Assembly (NCBI RefSeq): GCF_008369935.1 | Contig: NZ_VTUZ01000049.1 | Location: 1 to 64,000 of the forward strand | DNA: 64,000 nt | Reading direction: 5' to 3' | DNA from: Paraburkholderia panacisoli | GTDB taxonomy: Bacteria; Pseudomonadota; Gammaproteobacteria; Burkholderiales; Burkholderiaceae | In this document: positions 34,161-43,362 of the stretch, in pieces | Numbering within the stretch: position 1 is the first letter of the stretch | Layout: each line of letters starts with the position of its first letter | Program-made: the position numbers and the translations under genes | Notes under the pieces: model-generated | Databases searched by the model: none | Told to the model about the DNA's origin: nothing | Seen by the model: only the letters and a program-made list of their open reading frames with translations

Positions 34161-35787
34161 GGGTTCCTCTCGAGGTCTGGGATTGAATGATCATGTCGGC
34201 GGCTTTTTCGGCGACCATGATCGTCGGTGCATTCGTGTTGCACGATGGCAAAAGGGGCATGACGGACGCGTCAACCACTCGAAGACCTTCGAGCCCGATC
34301 ACACGCAGGTCCGGTGTGACGACGCTGTCAGGATCGTCGTGCGGCCCGATCCTGCAAGTGCCGACGGGGTGGTGGTCGGTTTTCGCATTGGCGCACGCGT
34401 ACTCGAACAGTTGCTGGTCGGTAAGGGCATTGGGCCCTGGCAGAATTTCGCGTTGCACATAGCGTCTGAGCGCGGGGGCCTGCAAGATGTCGCGCGCGAG
34501 CCGCAAGCCCTTGATCGCCATGTCGCGATCGTGCGGGTCCGACCAGTAGTTCGGATCGAGCAGCGGCGCGGCAGCGGGGTCCGCGCTGGCAAGGCGCACC
34601 GTGCCGCGCGAGCGCGGACGAAGATACGCGGTGTTCAGCGTGACCCCCGCATTGTTCAGTTTGGCCATTCCCGCTTCGATACCGGAGCCGAGGCCGAGAT
34701 GAAACTGGATGTCGGGCGAGCGGTCGCGCGCGTCGCGATCCGCGTACCAGAAGCCACCCGTTTCAAAGAGACTCGATGCAACGGGGCCTTTTTTCAGCAG
34801 CAGATATTGCAGTGCTGCCCACGCGGCGTTGTGCAGTTTGTTGTACTTGTCGTAGGTGTGATCGCCAGTGCACTCGGCGATCACGAAGAGGTCGAGGTGA
34901 TCCTGAAGATTGGAGCCGATCCCGCGAAGGTGGTGGACCGGCGCGATGCCGACGGATTCAAGATGATCGGCGGGACCGATGCCCGACTGCATCAGCAGTT
35001 TCGGCGAACCGATGGCCCCCGACGACACGATTACTTCGCGCGACGCGCGCACGGTCTGCGGTTGGCGGCTGTCCCCCACAACCACTTCGACGCCCGTCGC
35101 GCGCTTGCCCTCGACAATCACGCGAAGCGTGCGCGCCTGCATCCAGACGCTCAGATTGGGCCGTCCGAGCGCGGGCCGGATAAACCCCGCTGCCGTCGAT
35201 GAACGGCGCGCGTTCAACTGCGTCAGCTGGTAATAGCCCAGACCTTCCTGACTGGCGCCGTTGAAGTCCGGATTAAAAGGGATGCCGAGTTCCTGTCCCG
35301 CCTGAAAGAACGCTTCGCAGATCGGCAGAGGACTGATCGGATTCGATACGCCGAGTGGACCACCATAACTGTGATACTCGTTCGCGAAACGCTGATTGTT
35401 CTCGGACTTCCTGAAGTAGGGCAGCACATCACGATAGGACCAGCCCGTGGCGCCCGCTTTCTGTTCCCAATCGTCGTAGTCGGCAGGCACGCCGCGCGTG
35501 TAGATCTGCGCGTTGATCGACGAACCGCCGCCGATCACTTTCGCCTGCGTGAAGCGCAGCACGCGATTGTTCAGATGCTTTTGCGGCACCGTGAACCAGC
35601 CCCACGAACCGATGCCGCGCGTCATCTTCGCGAAGCCCGCGGGCATCGAGAAGAACGGGTGGCGATCGGAGCCGCCGGCTTCGAGCAGCAGGACCTTGAT
35701 CGAAGGATCGGCACTCAGGCGATTGGCCAATACACAGCCGGCCGAGCCGCCGCCCACGATCACATAGTCGTACGTCGTCGTTTTCAT
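34063..35787 (-). CDS. GMC-family FAD alcohol/choline dehydrogenase
   Basis: The 574-residue enzyme has the N-terminal ADP-binding motif GGGSAG (12-17), 'LLEAGGSD', the GMC signature 'GGGSSINAQIYTRG', the second signature 'GAIGSPKLLMQSGIGP' and the C-terminal active-site 'TDHHPVGTCRIG' with catalytic His, ending 'NTNAPTIMVAEKAADMI'. Family members oxidise choline, polyols and other alcohols. About 35 residues beyond the usual end come from reading into the next gene, which suggests loss of the original stop. It would yield an aldehyde for the aldehyde dehydrogenase of the same operon. Confidence 0.92.
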   Translation of the reverse strand: MKTTTYDYVIVGGGSAGCVLANRLSADPSIKVLLLEAGGSDRHPFFSMPAGFAKMTRGIGSWGWFTVPQKHLNNRVLRFTQAKVIGGGSSINAQIYTRGVPADYDDWEQKAGATGWSYRDVLPYFRKSENNQRFANEYHSYGGPLGVSNPISPLPICEAFFQAGQELGIPFNPDFNGASQEGLGYYQLTQLNARRSSTAAGFIRPALGRPNLSVWMQARTLRVIVEGKRATGVEVVVGDSRQPQTVRASREVIVSSGAIGSPKLLMQSGIGPADHLESVGIAPVHHLRGIGSNLQDHLDLFVIAECTGDHTYDKYNKLHNAAWAALQYLLLKKGPVASSLFETGGFWYADRDARDRSPDIQFHLGLGSGIEAGMAKLNNAGVTLNTAYLRPRSRGTVRLASADPAAAPLLDPNYWSDPHDRDMAIKGLRLARDILQAPALRRYVQREILPGPNALTDQQLFEYACANAKTDHHPVGTCRIGPHDDPDSVVTPDLRVIGLEGLRVVDASVMPLLPSCNTNAPTIMVAEKAADMIIQSQTSRGTHEDQSADTGRISPAIHDAAAGRTGSAVHRADV

Positions 35788-35797
35788 GTCAGTCGGC

Positions 35798-36577
35798 TCA
35801 GAATGCAGGGATGGACAACCCGCCATCCACGTTGATCACGCTGCCTGTCGCGAAGGGCAGCGACCCGTCGGCCAGCGTCGCCACCGCCTGGGCCACCTCG
35901 TCGCTCTCGCCCCAGCGACCGGCGGGAACCAGGCCCTCGCGAAAGCGCGCTTCGTATTTCTGCGCGACGCCCGCCGTCATCGGCGTGCGAATGATGCCGG
36001 GCCGTACTTCGAACACGCCGACATTCGCGGCTGCGAGGCGAAGTGCAAAGAGCCGCGTCATCATGGGCAGCGCGGACTTGGAGAGGCAGTACTCGGCCCG
36101 CTCGGGCGACGCCATCTCCGCTGACACCGACGAAACCGTCACGATCGAACGAGGTGCGTTCGATGCCGTCGAGGCCATGTGGCGCGCGACGGCTTGCGTC
36201 ATGAAGAACGTGCCGCGCAGATTGACGCCGAGCACGGAGTCGAATGCTTGCGGCGCAACGTCGAGCAGATCGCCGCGGCTCGGCGAGCCGATGCCCGCAT
36301 TGTTGACGAGGCACTCGATACTTCCGTTCAAGCGCAAGGCTTGTTCGACCACGCTCGCATGCGCAGCCACATCGCCGAGATCGCTCTGAATGAACAGCGC
36401 CTGCTGGCCTTCGTCGCGCACCAGCGCGCAGGTCGTGGCGGCGTGCTCGTCGTTCACGACGTCCGTCAGCACGATGTCGAAGCCGCGCCGCGCGAGCGAC
36501 ACGCAGATCGACCGGCCGATGCCGCGCCGCGCGCCGGTCACCAGCGCGGTGGGACACTTTCCGTCTGTCTTGCTCAT
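35798..36577 (-). CDS. Short-chain dehydrogenase/reductase
   Basis: The 259-residue SDR has TGARRGIG (14-21), NNAGIG, the Ser of 'VTVSSVSAE', YCLSK as catalytic Tyr/Lys, 'VRPGIIRTPMT' and the closing 'GSVINVDGGLSI'. All catalytic residues of a classical SDR are present. It lies 30 bases after the ATPase gene and 10 before the GMC gene in the LacI-controlled operon. Probably NAD(P)-dependent oxidation of a hydroxyl in the imported compound or an intermediate. Confidence 0.92.
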   Translation of the reverse strand: MSKTDGKCPTALVTGARRGIGRSICVSLARRGFDIVLTDVVNDEHAATTCALVRDEGQQALFIQSDLGDVAAHASVVEQALRLNGSIECLVNNAGIGSPSRGDLLDVAPQAFDSVLGVNLRGTFFMTQAVARHMASTASNAPRSIVTVSSVSAEMASPERAEYCLSKSALPMMTRLFALRLAAANVGVFEVRPGIIRTPMTAGVAQKYEARFREGLVPAGRWGESDEVAQAVATLADGSLPFATGSVINVDGGLSIPAF

Positions 36578-36607
36578 GGTTGCACCCTCTGTTGTCGCGC
36601 TGGGCGC

Positions 36608-37714
36608 TCAGTGAATCCGGATTTCCGTGTCGGCGTCGAACAGCACGAGCTTCGACAGATCGACGCGCAGTTCGCATCGCTCGCCGGACACGTGCGGCAT
36701 GTCGGCGCCGAGCCGCGCGGACACTTCCATGCCGCCGAAGTCGAGCACGGCGAGCGTGTCGGGGCCGGTCGGTTCGAGTACGTTGATTGTCACCGGCACC
36801 GTGCGCAGTGCCGACGCGGCGCGCTCGTTCTCCACGCCGATCGCCTCGGGGCGCAGACCCGCGATCACCTTCTTGCCGATGTAGCGCTCGACGGCGGCGG
36901 ACTGCGGCGGCAACGCCAGATCGATGACCTTCTGGCCTTCGCCCACGTGCAGATGCAGCGAGCCGTTTGCGCGCTCGATTCGAGCCGGGATCAGGTTCAT
37001 CGACGGCGAGCCCATGAAGGTCGCGACGAACGTGTTGGCGGGCGTGTTATAGACCTCGGCGGGCGTGCCGAGCTGCTGCAGCGCGCCGCCCTTCATCACG
37101 GCGATGCGGGTCGCGAGGGTCATCGCTTCGATCTGGTCATGCGTGACGTAGACGATGGTCGCGCCCAGGCGCTGATGCAGCTTCTTGATTTCCGTGCGCA
37201 TGTCCACGCGCAGCTTCGCATCGAGATTCGACAGAGGTTCGTCGAACAGAAAGATCTTCGGATGACGCACCAGCGCGCGGCCCATTGCGACACGCTGACG
37301 CTGACCACCCGATAGCTGGCCGGGCCGCCGGTCGAGCAGGTGCTCGATCTGCAGCAGGCGGGCGGCATCCTGCACGGCCTTCTCGCGCTCGGGCTTCGAG
37401 ACCTTGCGCATCTCCAGCCCGAAGCTGATGTTCTGCGCGACGGACATGTTCGGATACAGCGCGTAGCTCTGGAACACCATTGCGATGTCGCGCTCGCTCG
37501 GATGCAGATCGTTGACCTTGTCGTTGCCGATGCGAATCTCGCCGCCCGAGAGCGTGTCGAGTCCGGCGATCAGCGACAGCAGTGTCGATTTTCCGCAGCC
37601 CGATGGTCCGACGAGGACGAGAAAGTCGCCGTCCTCGACATCGATGTTGATCTCCTTGAGAATTTCGGTGGAGCCGTAGGCTTTGCGAACGTTGGATACG
37701 TGCAGAGAAGACAT
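36608..37714 (-). CDS. Sugar-type ABC transporter ATP-binding protein (UgpC/MalK type)
   Basis: The 368-residue ATPase has Walker A GPSGCGKST, the Q-loop 'VFQSYALYPNM', LSGGQRQR, Walker B 'IFLFDEPLSNLD' and 'VTHDQIEAMTLA'. A C-terminal MalK-like OB/TOBE domain (about 235-365) includes 'GLRPEAIG'. It belongs to the carbohydrate-uptake CUT1 class. It follows the second permease after three bases. Confidence 0.94.
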   Translation of the reverse strand: MSSLHVSNVRKAYGSTEILKEINIDVEDGDFLVLVGPSGCGKSTLLSLIAGLDTLSGGEIRIGNDKVNDLHPSERDIAMVFQSYALYPNMSVAQNISFGLEMRKVSKPEREKAVQDAARLLQIEHLLDRRPGQLSGGQRQRVAMGRALVRHPKIFLFDEPLSNLDAKLRVDMRTEIKKLHQRLGATIVYVTHDQIEAMTLATRIAVMKGGALQQLGTPAEVYNTPANTFVATFMGSPSMNLIPARIERANGSLHLHVGEGQKVIDLALPPQSAAVERYIGKKVIAGLRPEAIGVENERAASALRTVPVTINVLEPTGPDTLAVLDFGGMEVSARLGADMPHVSGERCELRVDLSKLVLFDADTEIRIH

Positions 37715-37717
37715 GAT

Positions 37718-38611
37718 TTACCCCTTGACCGAACCGGCCATCAGACCGCGTACGAAATAGCGACCACCAATCACATAGACGAGCAGTGTCGGCAGCGCCG
37801 CGATCATGGCCGTGGCCATGTTGACGTTGTATTCCTTGACGCCGGTCGACGTATTGACGATGTTGTTCAGCGCGACGGTGATCGGCGCGGAACTGCCCGT
37901 CGTGAACGAAGCGCCGAACAGGAAGTCGTTCCAGATGTTCGTGAATTGCCAGATCACGGTGACCGTGATGATCGGCACCGAGTTGGGCAGCAGGATGCGA
38001 AAGAAGATGCGGAAGAAGCGGGCGCCGTCGATCATCGCCGCTTTGACCAGTTCATCCGGAAACGCGATGTAGTAGTTGCGGAAATAGAGCGTCGTGAAGC
38101 ATAGGCCGTAGACGACATGCACGAACACGAGGCCGCTGATCGATTGCGCGAGTCCGACCTTGCCGAGAAACGACGCCATCGGAATCAGCACGATCTGGAA
38201 CGGGATGAAACATCCGAACAGGATCAGGCCGAACAGCAGGTTGTCGCCTTTGAAGCGCCATTTGGTCAGCACGTAGCCGTTCAACGCGCCGAGCAGCGTG
38301 GAGATGGCCACGGCCGAAAAGACCATCCGGAAGGAATTCCAGAAGAAGCCTTTCACGCCGGAGCACTCGAGTCCCACGCATGCCGAACCCCACGCCTTTT
38401 GCCACGCATCGAGCGTCCACTGGTGCGGAATGGCGAGGATGTTGCCCGAATAGACTTCGGGCAGCGGCTTGAACGACGTCAGCAGCATCACGAGCAGCGG
38501 CACGAGATAGACCACCGCCGTGATCGCCAGCAGCGAATAGATGACGATTCGCGAGACGTAGTTGTGTTTGCCCACCACCATCTGTGGCGAGTCCCATGTC
38601 CTGGTAGCCAT
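37718..38611 (-). CDS. Sugar-type ABC permease, MalG class
   Basis: The 297-residue protein has six helices and the CUT1 permease EAA loop 'ELVKAAMIDGARFFRIFFRILLPNSVP'. N-terminal features are 'YLVPLLVMLLTSFKPLPEVYSG' and 'NSFRMVFSAVAISTLLGALNGYVL'. The long loop after helix 1 with paired Cys (SACVGLECSGVKG) is typical of glucose/mannose-type transporters of this class. It partners the MalF-class permease encoded 28 bases upstream. Confidence 0.92.
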   Translation of the reverse strand: MATRTWDSPQMVVGKHNYVSRIVIYSLLAITAVVYLVPLLVMLLTSFKPLPEVYSGNILAIPHQWTLDAWQKAWGSACVGLECSGVKGFFWNSFRMVFSAVAISTLLGALNGYVLTKWRFKGDNLLFGLILFGCFIPFQIVLIPMASFLGKVGLAQSISGLVFVHVVYGLCFTTLYFRNYYIAFPDELVKAAMIDGARFFRIFFRILLPNSVPIITVTVIWQFTNIWNDFLFGASFTTGSSAPITVALNNIVNTSTGVKEYNVNMATAMIAALPTLLVYVIGGRYFVRGLMAGSVKG

Positions 38612-38639
38612 TGTTGTCTCCTAAGGGCTATGTATCGAG

Positions 38640-39614
38640 TCAATGGCCGCCGCTCTTGCGGCGGGGTCTCATTTCGGAGTAGAGGTAAGGCACCATGATG
38701 GCCGCGACGGTGCACAGCATCATGACCGCGCTCGCCGCACCCATGCCGAGTTCGTTGCGGGTAAAGGTGAACGAGTACATGAAGGTCGACGGCAATTCGG
38801 TGGAATAGCCGGGACCGGCGCCAGTCAATGCAATGACGAGCTCATAGCTCTTGACCGCGAGGTGCACGAGAATCACGAACGCGGACACGAAGACCGGGCG
38901 CAGCTGCGGAATGATGACGCGGCGATAGATGGCCGGCATGCGTGCGCCGTCGATCGACGCGGCCTTGACCTGTTCCTGGTCGATGCCGCGCAGGCCGGCG
39001 AGGAACATCGCCATCACGAAGCCGGACGCCTGCCATACAGCGGCGATGACGACGGTATAGATCGCCATGTCGTCGTCGATGATCCAGTCGAACCGGAAGC
39101 TCGTCCAGCCCCAGTCATGGAACAGTTTGGTGAGGCCCAAACCCGGATTGAGAATCCATTTCCACGCGGTACCCGTGACGATGAACGACAGCGCCATTGG
39201 ATAGAGAAAGAGCGCGCGCAGACCGCCTTCGGCGCGAATCCGCTGGTCGAGCAGGATCGCCAGACCAAGGCCGATCGCCATGCAAAGCACGACGTAGAGG
39301 GTGGCATAGATTCCGAGGTTGCCGATCGCCACGTGCCAGCGCGGGTGTTCCCAGACTCGGCCGTATTGAAGCAGGCCTGCCCAGTGAAAGTTCGCAAAGG
39401 CGCGCGACCGTGTGAACGACAGCACCGTTGTCCAGATGATGAAGCCGTACACGAAGATCAGTGTGATGATCAACGTCGGACTCAGCACCAGCTTGGGCAA
39501 AACGGCCTCGAAGCGGTTGCGCAAACTCGAGCGTTTGCGCGTGGGACTATGGCCCGAACCGTTGTTCAGGTCTTCAAGAGGAGGCGCCGCGTGGGCGCGA
39601 TTGTGCAATAGCAT
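38640..39614 (-). CDS. Sugar-type ABC permease, MalF class
   Basis: The 324-residue protein has a cytoplasmic Arg-rich leader and six to seven helices. The EAA loop 'EQVKAASIDGARMPAIYRRVIIPQLRP' and the conserved 'LSFIVTGTAWKWILNPGLGL' mark it as the CUT1 first permease. The ATG at 39614 is preceded by GGAAGGT; a longer start at 39680 lacks this. Expected heterodimer with the MalG-class subunit. Confidence 0.92.
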   Translation of the reverse strand: MLLHNRAHAAPPLEDLNNGSGHSPTRKRSSLRNRFEAVLPKLVLSPTLIITLIFVYGFIIWTTVLSFTRSRAFANFHWAGLLQYGRVWEHPRWHVAIGNLGIYATLYVVLCMAIGLGLAILLDQRIRAEGGLRALFLYPMALSFIVTGTAWKWILNPGLGLTKLFHDWGWTSFRFDWIIDDDMAIYTVVIAAVWQASGFVMAMFLAGLRGIDQEQVKAASIDGARMPAIYRRVIIPQLRPVFVSAFVILVHLAVKSYELVIALTGAGPGYSTELPSTFMYSFTFTRNELGMGAASAVMMLCTVAAIMVPYLYSEMRPRRKSGGH

Positions 39615-39692
39615 GGCAACACCTTCCGTCCGGGATGACGGGACTTGCGCAAAGCGGTGGTTCAGACCGCCATCGCGCAAGGACCGGTTGGC

Positions 39693-40949
39693 TTACTGCG
39701 CGTTCTTCACCGCCGCCACGAGCGCCTTGACGGCGTCCGCGGATGACTGGTTCGAATTGAAGAAGTGCGTGACCACGTCGTAGACCGCGTTCTTCGGGCC
39801 ATCGGGCATCGCGTGTCCGTGCGCGAAGCTGCCGACCATCGAGTCGGTCTTGAGCGCGGCGCGCATGTCGTTCATCGACTTCTTGCCGCACTCGTCGAAG
39901 CCATCCTGCGGCACATCGAGCCGCGCAGGTATCGAGCCTTTGATCTGGTTGAATTTCGCCTGCACGCCCTTGTCCATGATGGTCGACGCGAATGCGTATT
40001 CCCCTGGAAGACTCGCGTCGCCCTTCTTGAAGCCCGCGAACTGGTCGGTGTTGAAGATGAACGCGCCGTCCGTGCCGGGATAGTTGAAGCAGAGATAGTC
40101 GACGTTCGCCTGTTTGCCTGCCGACGCGAACTCGCCCTTGGCCCAGTCGCCCATGATCTGCATCGCGGCCTTGCCGTTGATCACCATCGACGTTGCGAGA
40201 TTCCAGTCACGGCCGGGGAAGTTCGGATCGACCATGCCGCGCAGCGCGCGCATCTGGTCGAAGGCTTTCTCCATCGTTTTGGAGCCGAGCGCGCCGGGGT
40301 CCAGCTTGACGAGCGCCTGCTGATAGAACTTTGCGCCGCCCGCGGACATCACGGCGCTGTCGAAGATGGTCGCTTCCTGCCAGGCCTGGCCGCCGTGCGC
40401 GAGCGGCGTATAGCCCGCCTTGCGGATCTTGTCGGCATCGGCGACGAGTTCGTCGAAGGTTTTCGGCGGCGTGAGTTTGAGCTGGTCGAAAATCTTCTTG
40501 TTCGCCCAGATCCAGTTCGTGCGGTGCACGTCGACAGGGGCCGCGACCCAATGTCCATCGACCTTGGAAAATTTCTGGATCGGCGCGGGCACGAGCTTGT
40601 CCCAGCCTTCTTTCGATGCGACTGCATCGAGGTTCTGCAGATAGTCCTCCTGCGCGTATTCGGGGATCGTGAAGCCGAGCATCTGGATTGCATCGGGTGG
40701 ATTGCCCGACGCGACCCGCGCCTTCAGGACCGTGCGCGCGGCTTCGCCGCCGCCGCCCGCGATCGGGCTGTCCTTCCATGTATAGCCTCGGGTTTTCAGC
40801 CCGTCTTTCAGAACGGTGAGTGCCTTGGCTTCGCCACCGGAAGTCCACCAGTGCATGACTTCCACCTGTTTGCCATCGGCTGCGAGCGCGGATAGCGCGT
40901 GGCAGGCAACGAGTCCGGCTGCAATTGCAGCAATACGCTTGTTGAACAT
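39693..40949 (-). CDS. Sugar-type ABC substrate-binding protein (family 1)
   Basis: The 418-residue protein has a Sec signal peptide (hydrophobic 6-22, cleavage after SALA). The CUT1 binding-protein body includes 'VEVMHWWTSGGEAKALTVLKDGLK', 'PDAIQMLGFTIPEYA', and 'VINGKAAMQIMGDWAKGEF'. It resembles glucose/mannose-type binding proteins (GtsA-like) of pseudomonads and Burkholderia. The start at 40949 has GGAG six bases upstream; an alternative ATG lies four codons earlier. It captures the operon's substrate in the periplasm; the actual ligand may not be a simple hexose given the CoA genes alongside. Confidence 0.92.
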   Translation of the reverse strand: MFNKRIAAIAAGLVACHALSALAADGKQVEVMHWWTSGGEAKALTVLKDGLKTRGYTWKDSPIAGGGGEAARTVLKARVASGNPPDAIQMLGFTIPEYAQEDYLQNLDAVASKEGWDKLVPAPIQKFSKVDGHWVAAPVDVHRTNWIWANKKIFDQLKLTPPKTFDELVADADKIRKAGYTPLAHGGQAWQEATIFDSAVMSAGGAKFYQQALVKLDPGALGSKTMEKAFDQMRALRGMVDPNFPGRDWNLATSMVINGKAAMQIMGDWAKGEFASAGKQANVDYLCFNYPGTDGAFIFNTDQFAGFKKGDASLPGEYAFASTIMDKGVQAKFNQIKGSIPARLDVPQDGFDECGKKSMNDMRAALKTDSMVGSFAHGHAMPDGPKNAVYDVVTHFFNSNQSSADAVKALVAAVKNAQ

Positions 40950-41036
40950 CTTCGTCTCCATGATGAAGCTCTCTTGGTGGGCTTTCTTGTGGACGCCACA
41001 GCGGGCATGCCGTGGCGGGTTATCGGTCGGTTTGGG

Positions 41037-42578
41037 TCAGGACGCCTTGCGCGGCAACCACCAGTTCTTGCGCTCTCCGATATGCAGCTGGATCGTCTTC
41101 GTCTCGGTGTAGTCCTCGACTGCCTGCTTGCCGAGTTCGCGGCCGACGCCGCTTGCTTTGAAGCCGCCGAACGGCAACTCCGGATAACCGTCGAGGAAGG
41201 TGTTGACCCAGACCGTGCCTGCATCGACGCCGCGCGCGACGCTTAGACACGTGTTGATGTCGTTGCTCCAGACGGCCGCGGAGAGACCGTAAGCGGTCGC
41301 GTTGGCGATTTCGACCGCATGCTGCGCGTCGGTGAACGGGATGATGGCGAGGACGGGGCCGAAGATTTCTTCGCGCGCAATGCCCATGTCGGGCGTGACA
41401 TCGCTGATGACGGTCGGCTCCAGATACAGTCCGTTCGCGTGATAGCGTTTGCCGCCCAGACGCAGACGCGCGCCGGCCGCGATGCCTTTATCGATGTTGC
41501 CGAGAATCTCGCTCAACTGGTTCTCGCTGACGATCGCGCCGATCTTGCACTCGGGGTGCAGCGGATCGCCGACGGGCACTTGTCGCGCGCGCTCGATCAC
41601 GGCCTCGGCGAAACGCGCGGCAATCGATTCGTGCGCGAGCACGCGGCTGCCGCTGTTGCAGCACTCGCCCGCGTTGAAGTACACGCCGAAGACGACGGCA
41701 TCGACCATCGCGTCCCAGTCGCAGTCCGGAAACACGATCTGCGGATTCTTGCCGCCCAGTTCGAGCGCGACCTTCTTGAGCTTCTTCGAAGCGAGTCCGC
41801 CGAGCAGGCTGCCCACGCGCGTCGAGCCGGTGAAGGACAGCATGTCGATCGCGTCGTGCTCCGCGAGCGGCTGACCGACGGACGGTCCCTTGCCCGTCAC
41901 CACGTTGACGACACCGGCGGGCACACCGGCCTCTTCGAGAATCTCCATCAACATGACGGTCGTGCTTGATGTCAGCTCGCTCGGCTTGACGACACACGTG
42001 CAGCCTGCCGCGAGTGCAAACGGCAGCTTCTGCGACAGAATCCATAACGGGAAATTCCACGGCGTGATCAGGCCCACCACGCCGATCGGCTGACGCAACA
42101 CGATGCCGAGCATGTCATCGCCGAGCGTGTCGTAGGCGTCGCCGCTCGTCGTGCGCGCGAGGCTCGCCGCGTATTGCCACAGATCGACGCAACCCGACAC
42201 TTCGCCGCGCGCCTGCGTGAGCGGCTTGCCCGTTTCCAGCGATTCGAGCAGCGACATCGGGTCGACGCGAGCTTTGATGCCGTCGGCGACCGCGAGAAGA
42301 ATCCGCGCACGTTCGGCGCCCTTGAGCTTCGGCCATTGACCGTGACGGAACGCGGAATCGGCCGCCTGGATTGCCTGTTCGACGTCGGCGGGCGTCGCTT
42401 CCGGGAACGTGCTGACGATGTGTCCATGCGCCGGGCTGCGGCGCTCGAAGCGCTGCCCATCCGCGGCCTCGACCCACGTGCCGTCGATGTACATGCGGCC
42501 GTTGAAGGCTTCGGGGCTGGGCGTTTTGTCGCTGGTGAGAAGCGCGCTTGCAGCGGGAATTGCGGTGTCGTGCGTCAT
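41037..42578 (-). CDS. Aldehyde dehydrogenase (betaine-aldehyde-dehydrogenase-like)
   Basis: The 513-residue NAD(P)-dependent enzyme has 'TPWNFPLW' (cofactor), catalytic Glu273 in LELGGKNPQ and nucleophile Cys307 in GECCNSGSR. Later blocks are 'EEIFGPVLAIIPF' and 'GGFKASGVGRELG'. The likely role is oxidation of the aldehyde made by the GMC dehydrogenase to a carboxylic acid, the possible substrate of the CoA transferase. It starts one base after the crotonase stop, so the two are tightly coupled. Confidence 0.94.
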   Translation of the reverse strand: MTHDTAIPAASALLTSDKTPSPEAFNGRMYIDGTWVEAADGQRFERRSPAHGHIVSTFPEATPADVEQAIQAADSAFRHGQWPKLKGAERARILLAVADGIKARVDPMSLLESLETGKPLTQARGEVSGCVDLWQYAASLARTTSGDAYDTLGDDMLGIVLRQPIGVVGLITPWNFPLWILSQKLPFALAAGCTCVVKPSELTSSTTVMLMEILEEAGVPAGVVNVVTGKGPSVGQPLAEHDAIDMLSFTGSTRVGSLLGGLASKKLKKVALELGGKNPQIVFPDCDWDAMVDAVVFGVYFNAGECCNSGSRVLAHESIAARFAEAVIERARQVPVGDPLHPECKIGAIVSENQLSEILGNIDKGIAAGARLRLGGKRYHANGLYLEPTVISDVTPDMGIAREEIFGPVLAIIPFTDAQHAVEIANATAYGLSAAVWSNDINTCLSVARGVDAGTVWVNTFLDGYPELPFGGFKASGVGRELGKQAVEDYTETKTIQLHIGERKNWWLPRKAS

Positions 42579-42579
42579 G

Positions 42580-43362
42580 TCATTGACCCTCGTATTGCGC
42601 TGGGCGCCGGTCGCGGAAACTGGCCATGCCTTCGCGCGCGTCGCGCGTCGTCGCGGACAGCGCGCCCGCCATGGCTTCCAGGGTTGCACCAGCCCCGAAC
42701 CCCGAGGCGGCGTTGATCAGTTGCTTCGTGAGTTGCACGGAGACGGGTGCGAGCGTCGCGATCTTTTCTGCAATGGCGATGGCGGCCGCGAGCGAATCCT
42801 TGGGCGCGGAGATTTCATCGATCAGACCGATGCTGTACGCGCGTTGGGCATCGATTCGTCTTGCGGTGAGTGCAAGCGACTTCACGTGGCTCGGACCGAT
42901 CAGCGAGACCAGCCGTTGCGTGCCCGACCAGCCTGGGCAGGTTGCGATGCCGGCTTCGGGCAACGCGAAGGTGGCGGCGGGGTCCGCCACGCGCACGTCG
43001 GCCACCGCGGCCAGTTCGAGGCCGCCGCCGAGGGCCGGCCCGTTGATCGCAGCGATCACGGGCAGGCGCAGTGCCGCCCAGCGGTCGAAGATGCGGTGGC
43101 CGCGCGTCACCCATACCCGCCACATGTCGAGCGGCGCGAGGGCCGACCACTGGTTGATGTCGGCGCCCACGCAGAACGCGCGCTCGCCGGCGCCCGTCAG
43201 CACGACGGCGCGCACGTCTGCATCCGCTTCGAGATGCGCGGCGGCGGCTTCGAGTTGATCGAGCATGTCAGGCGTCAGCGCATTCAGCTTGTCGGGGCGA
43301 TTGAGCGTGACGACGGCTATCGCGTGCTGTTTCTCGATCTGGATCAGTTGCGGGTCAGCCAT
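42580..43362 (-). CDS. Enoyl-CoA hydratase/isomerase family protein
   Basis: The 260-residue crotonase has both catalytic glutamates in place: Glu116 in GGGLELA and Glu136 in ALPEAGI. It also has the oxyanion-hole segment 'AFCVGADI' and 'GWSGTQRL'. A hydratase function is plausible. It overlaps the CoA-transferase gene by eight bases and is followed immediately by the aldehyde dehydrogenase. It probably acts on the CoA thioester produced by that transferase. Confidence 0.93.
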   Translation of the reverse strand: MADPQLIQIEKQHAIAVVTLNRPDKLNALTPDMLDQLEAAAAHLEADADVRAVVLTGAGERAFCVGADINQWSALAPLDMWRVWVTRGHRIFDRWAALRLPVIAAINGPALGGGLELAAVADVRVADPAATFALPEAGIATCPGWSGTQRLVSLIGPSHVKSLALTARRIDAQRAYSIGLIDEISAPKDSLAAAIAIAEKIATLAPVSVQLTKQLINAASGFGAGATLEAMAGALSATTRDAREGMASFRDRRPAQYEGQ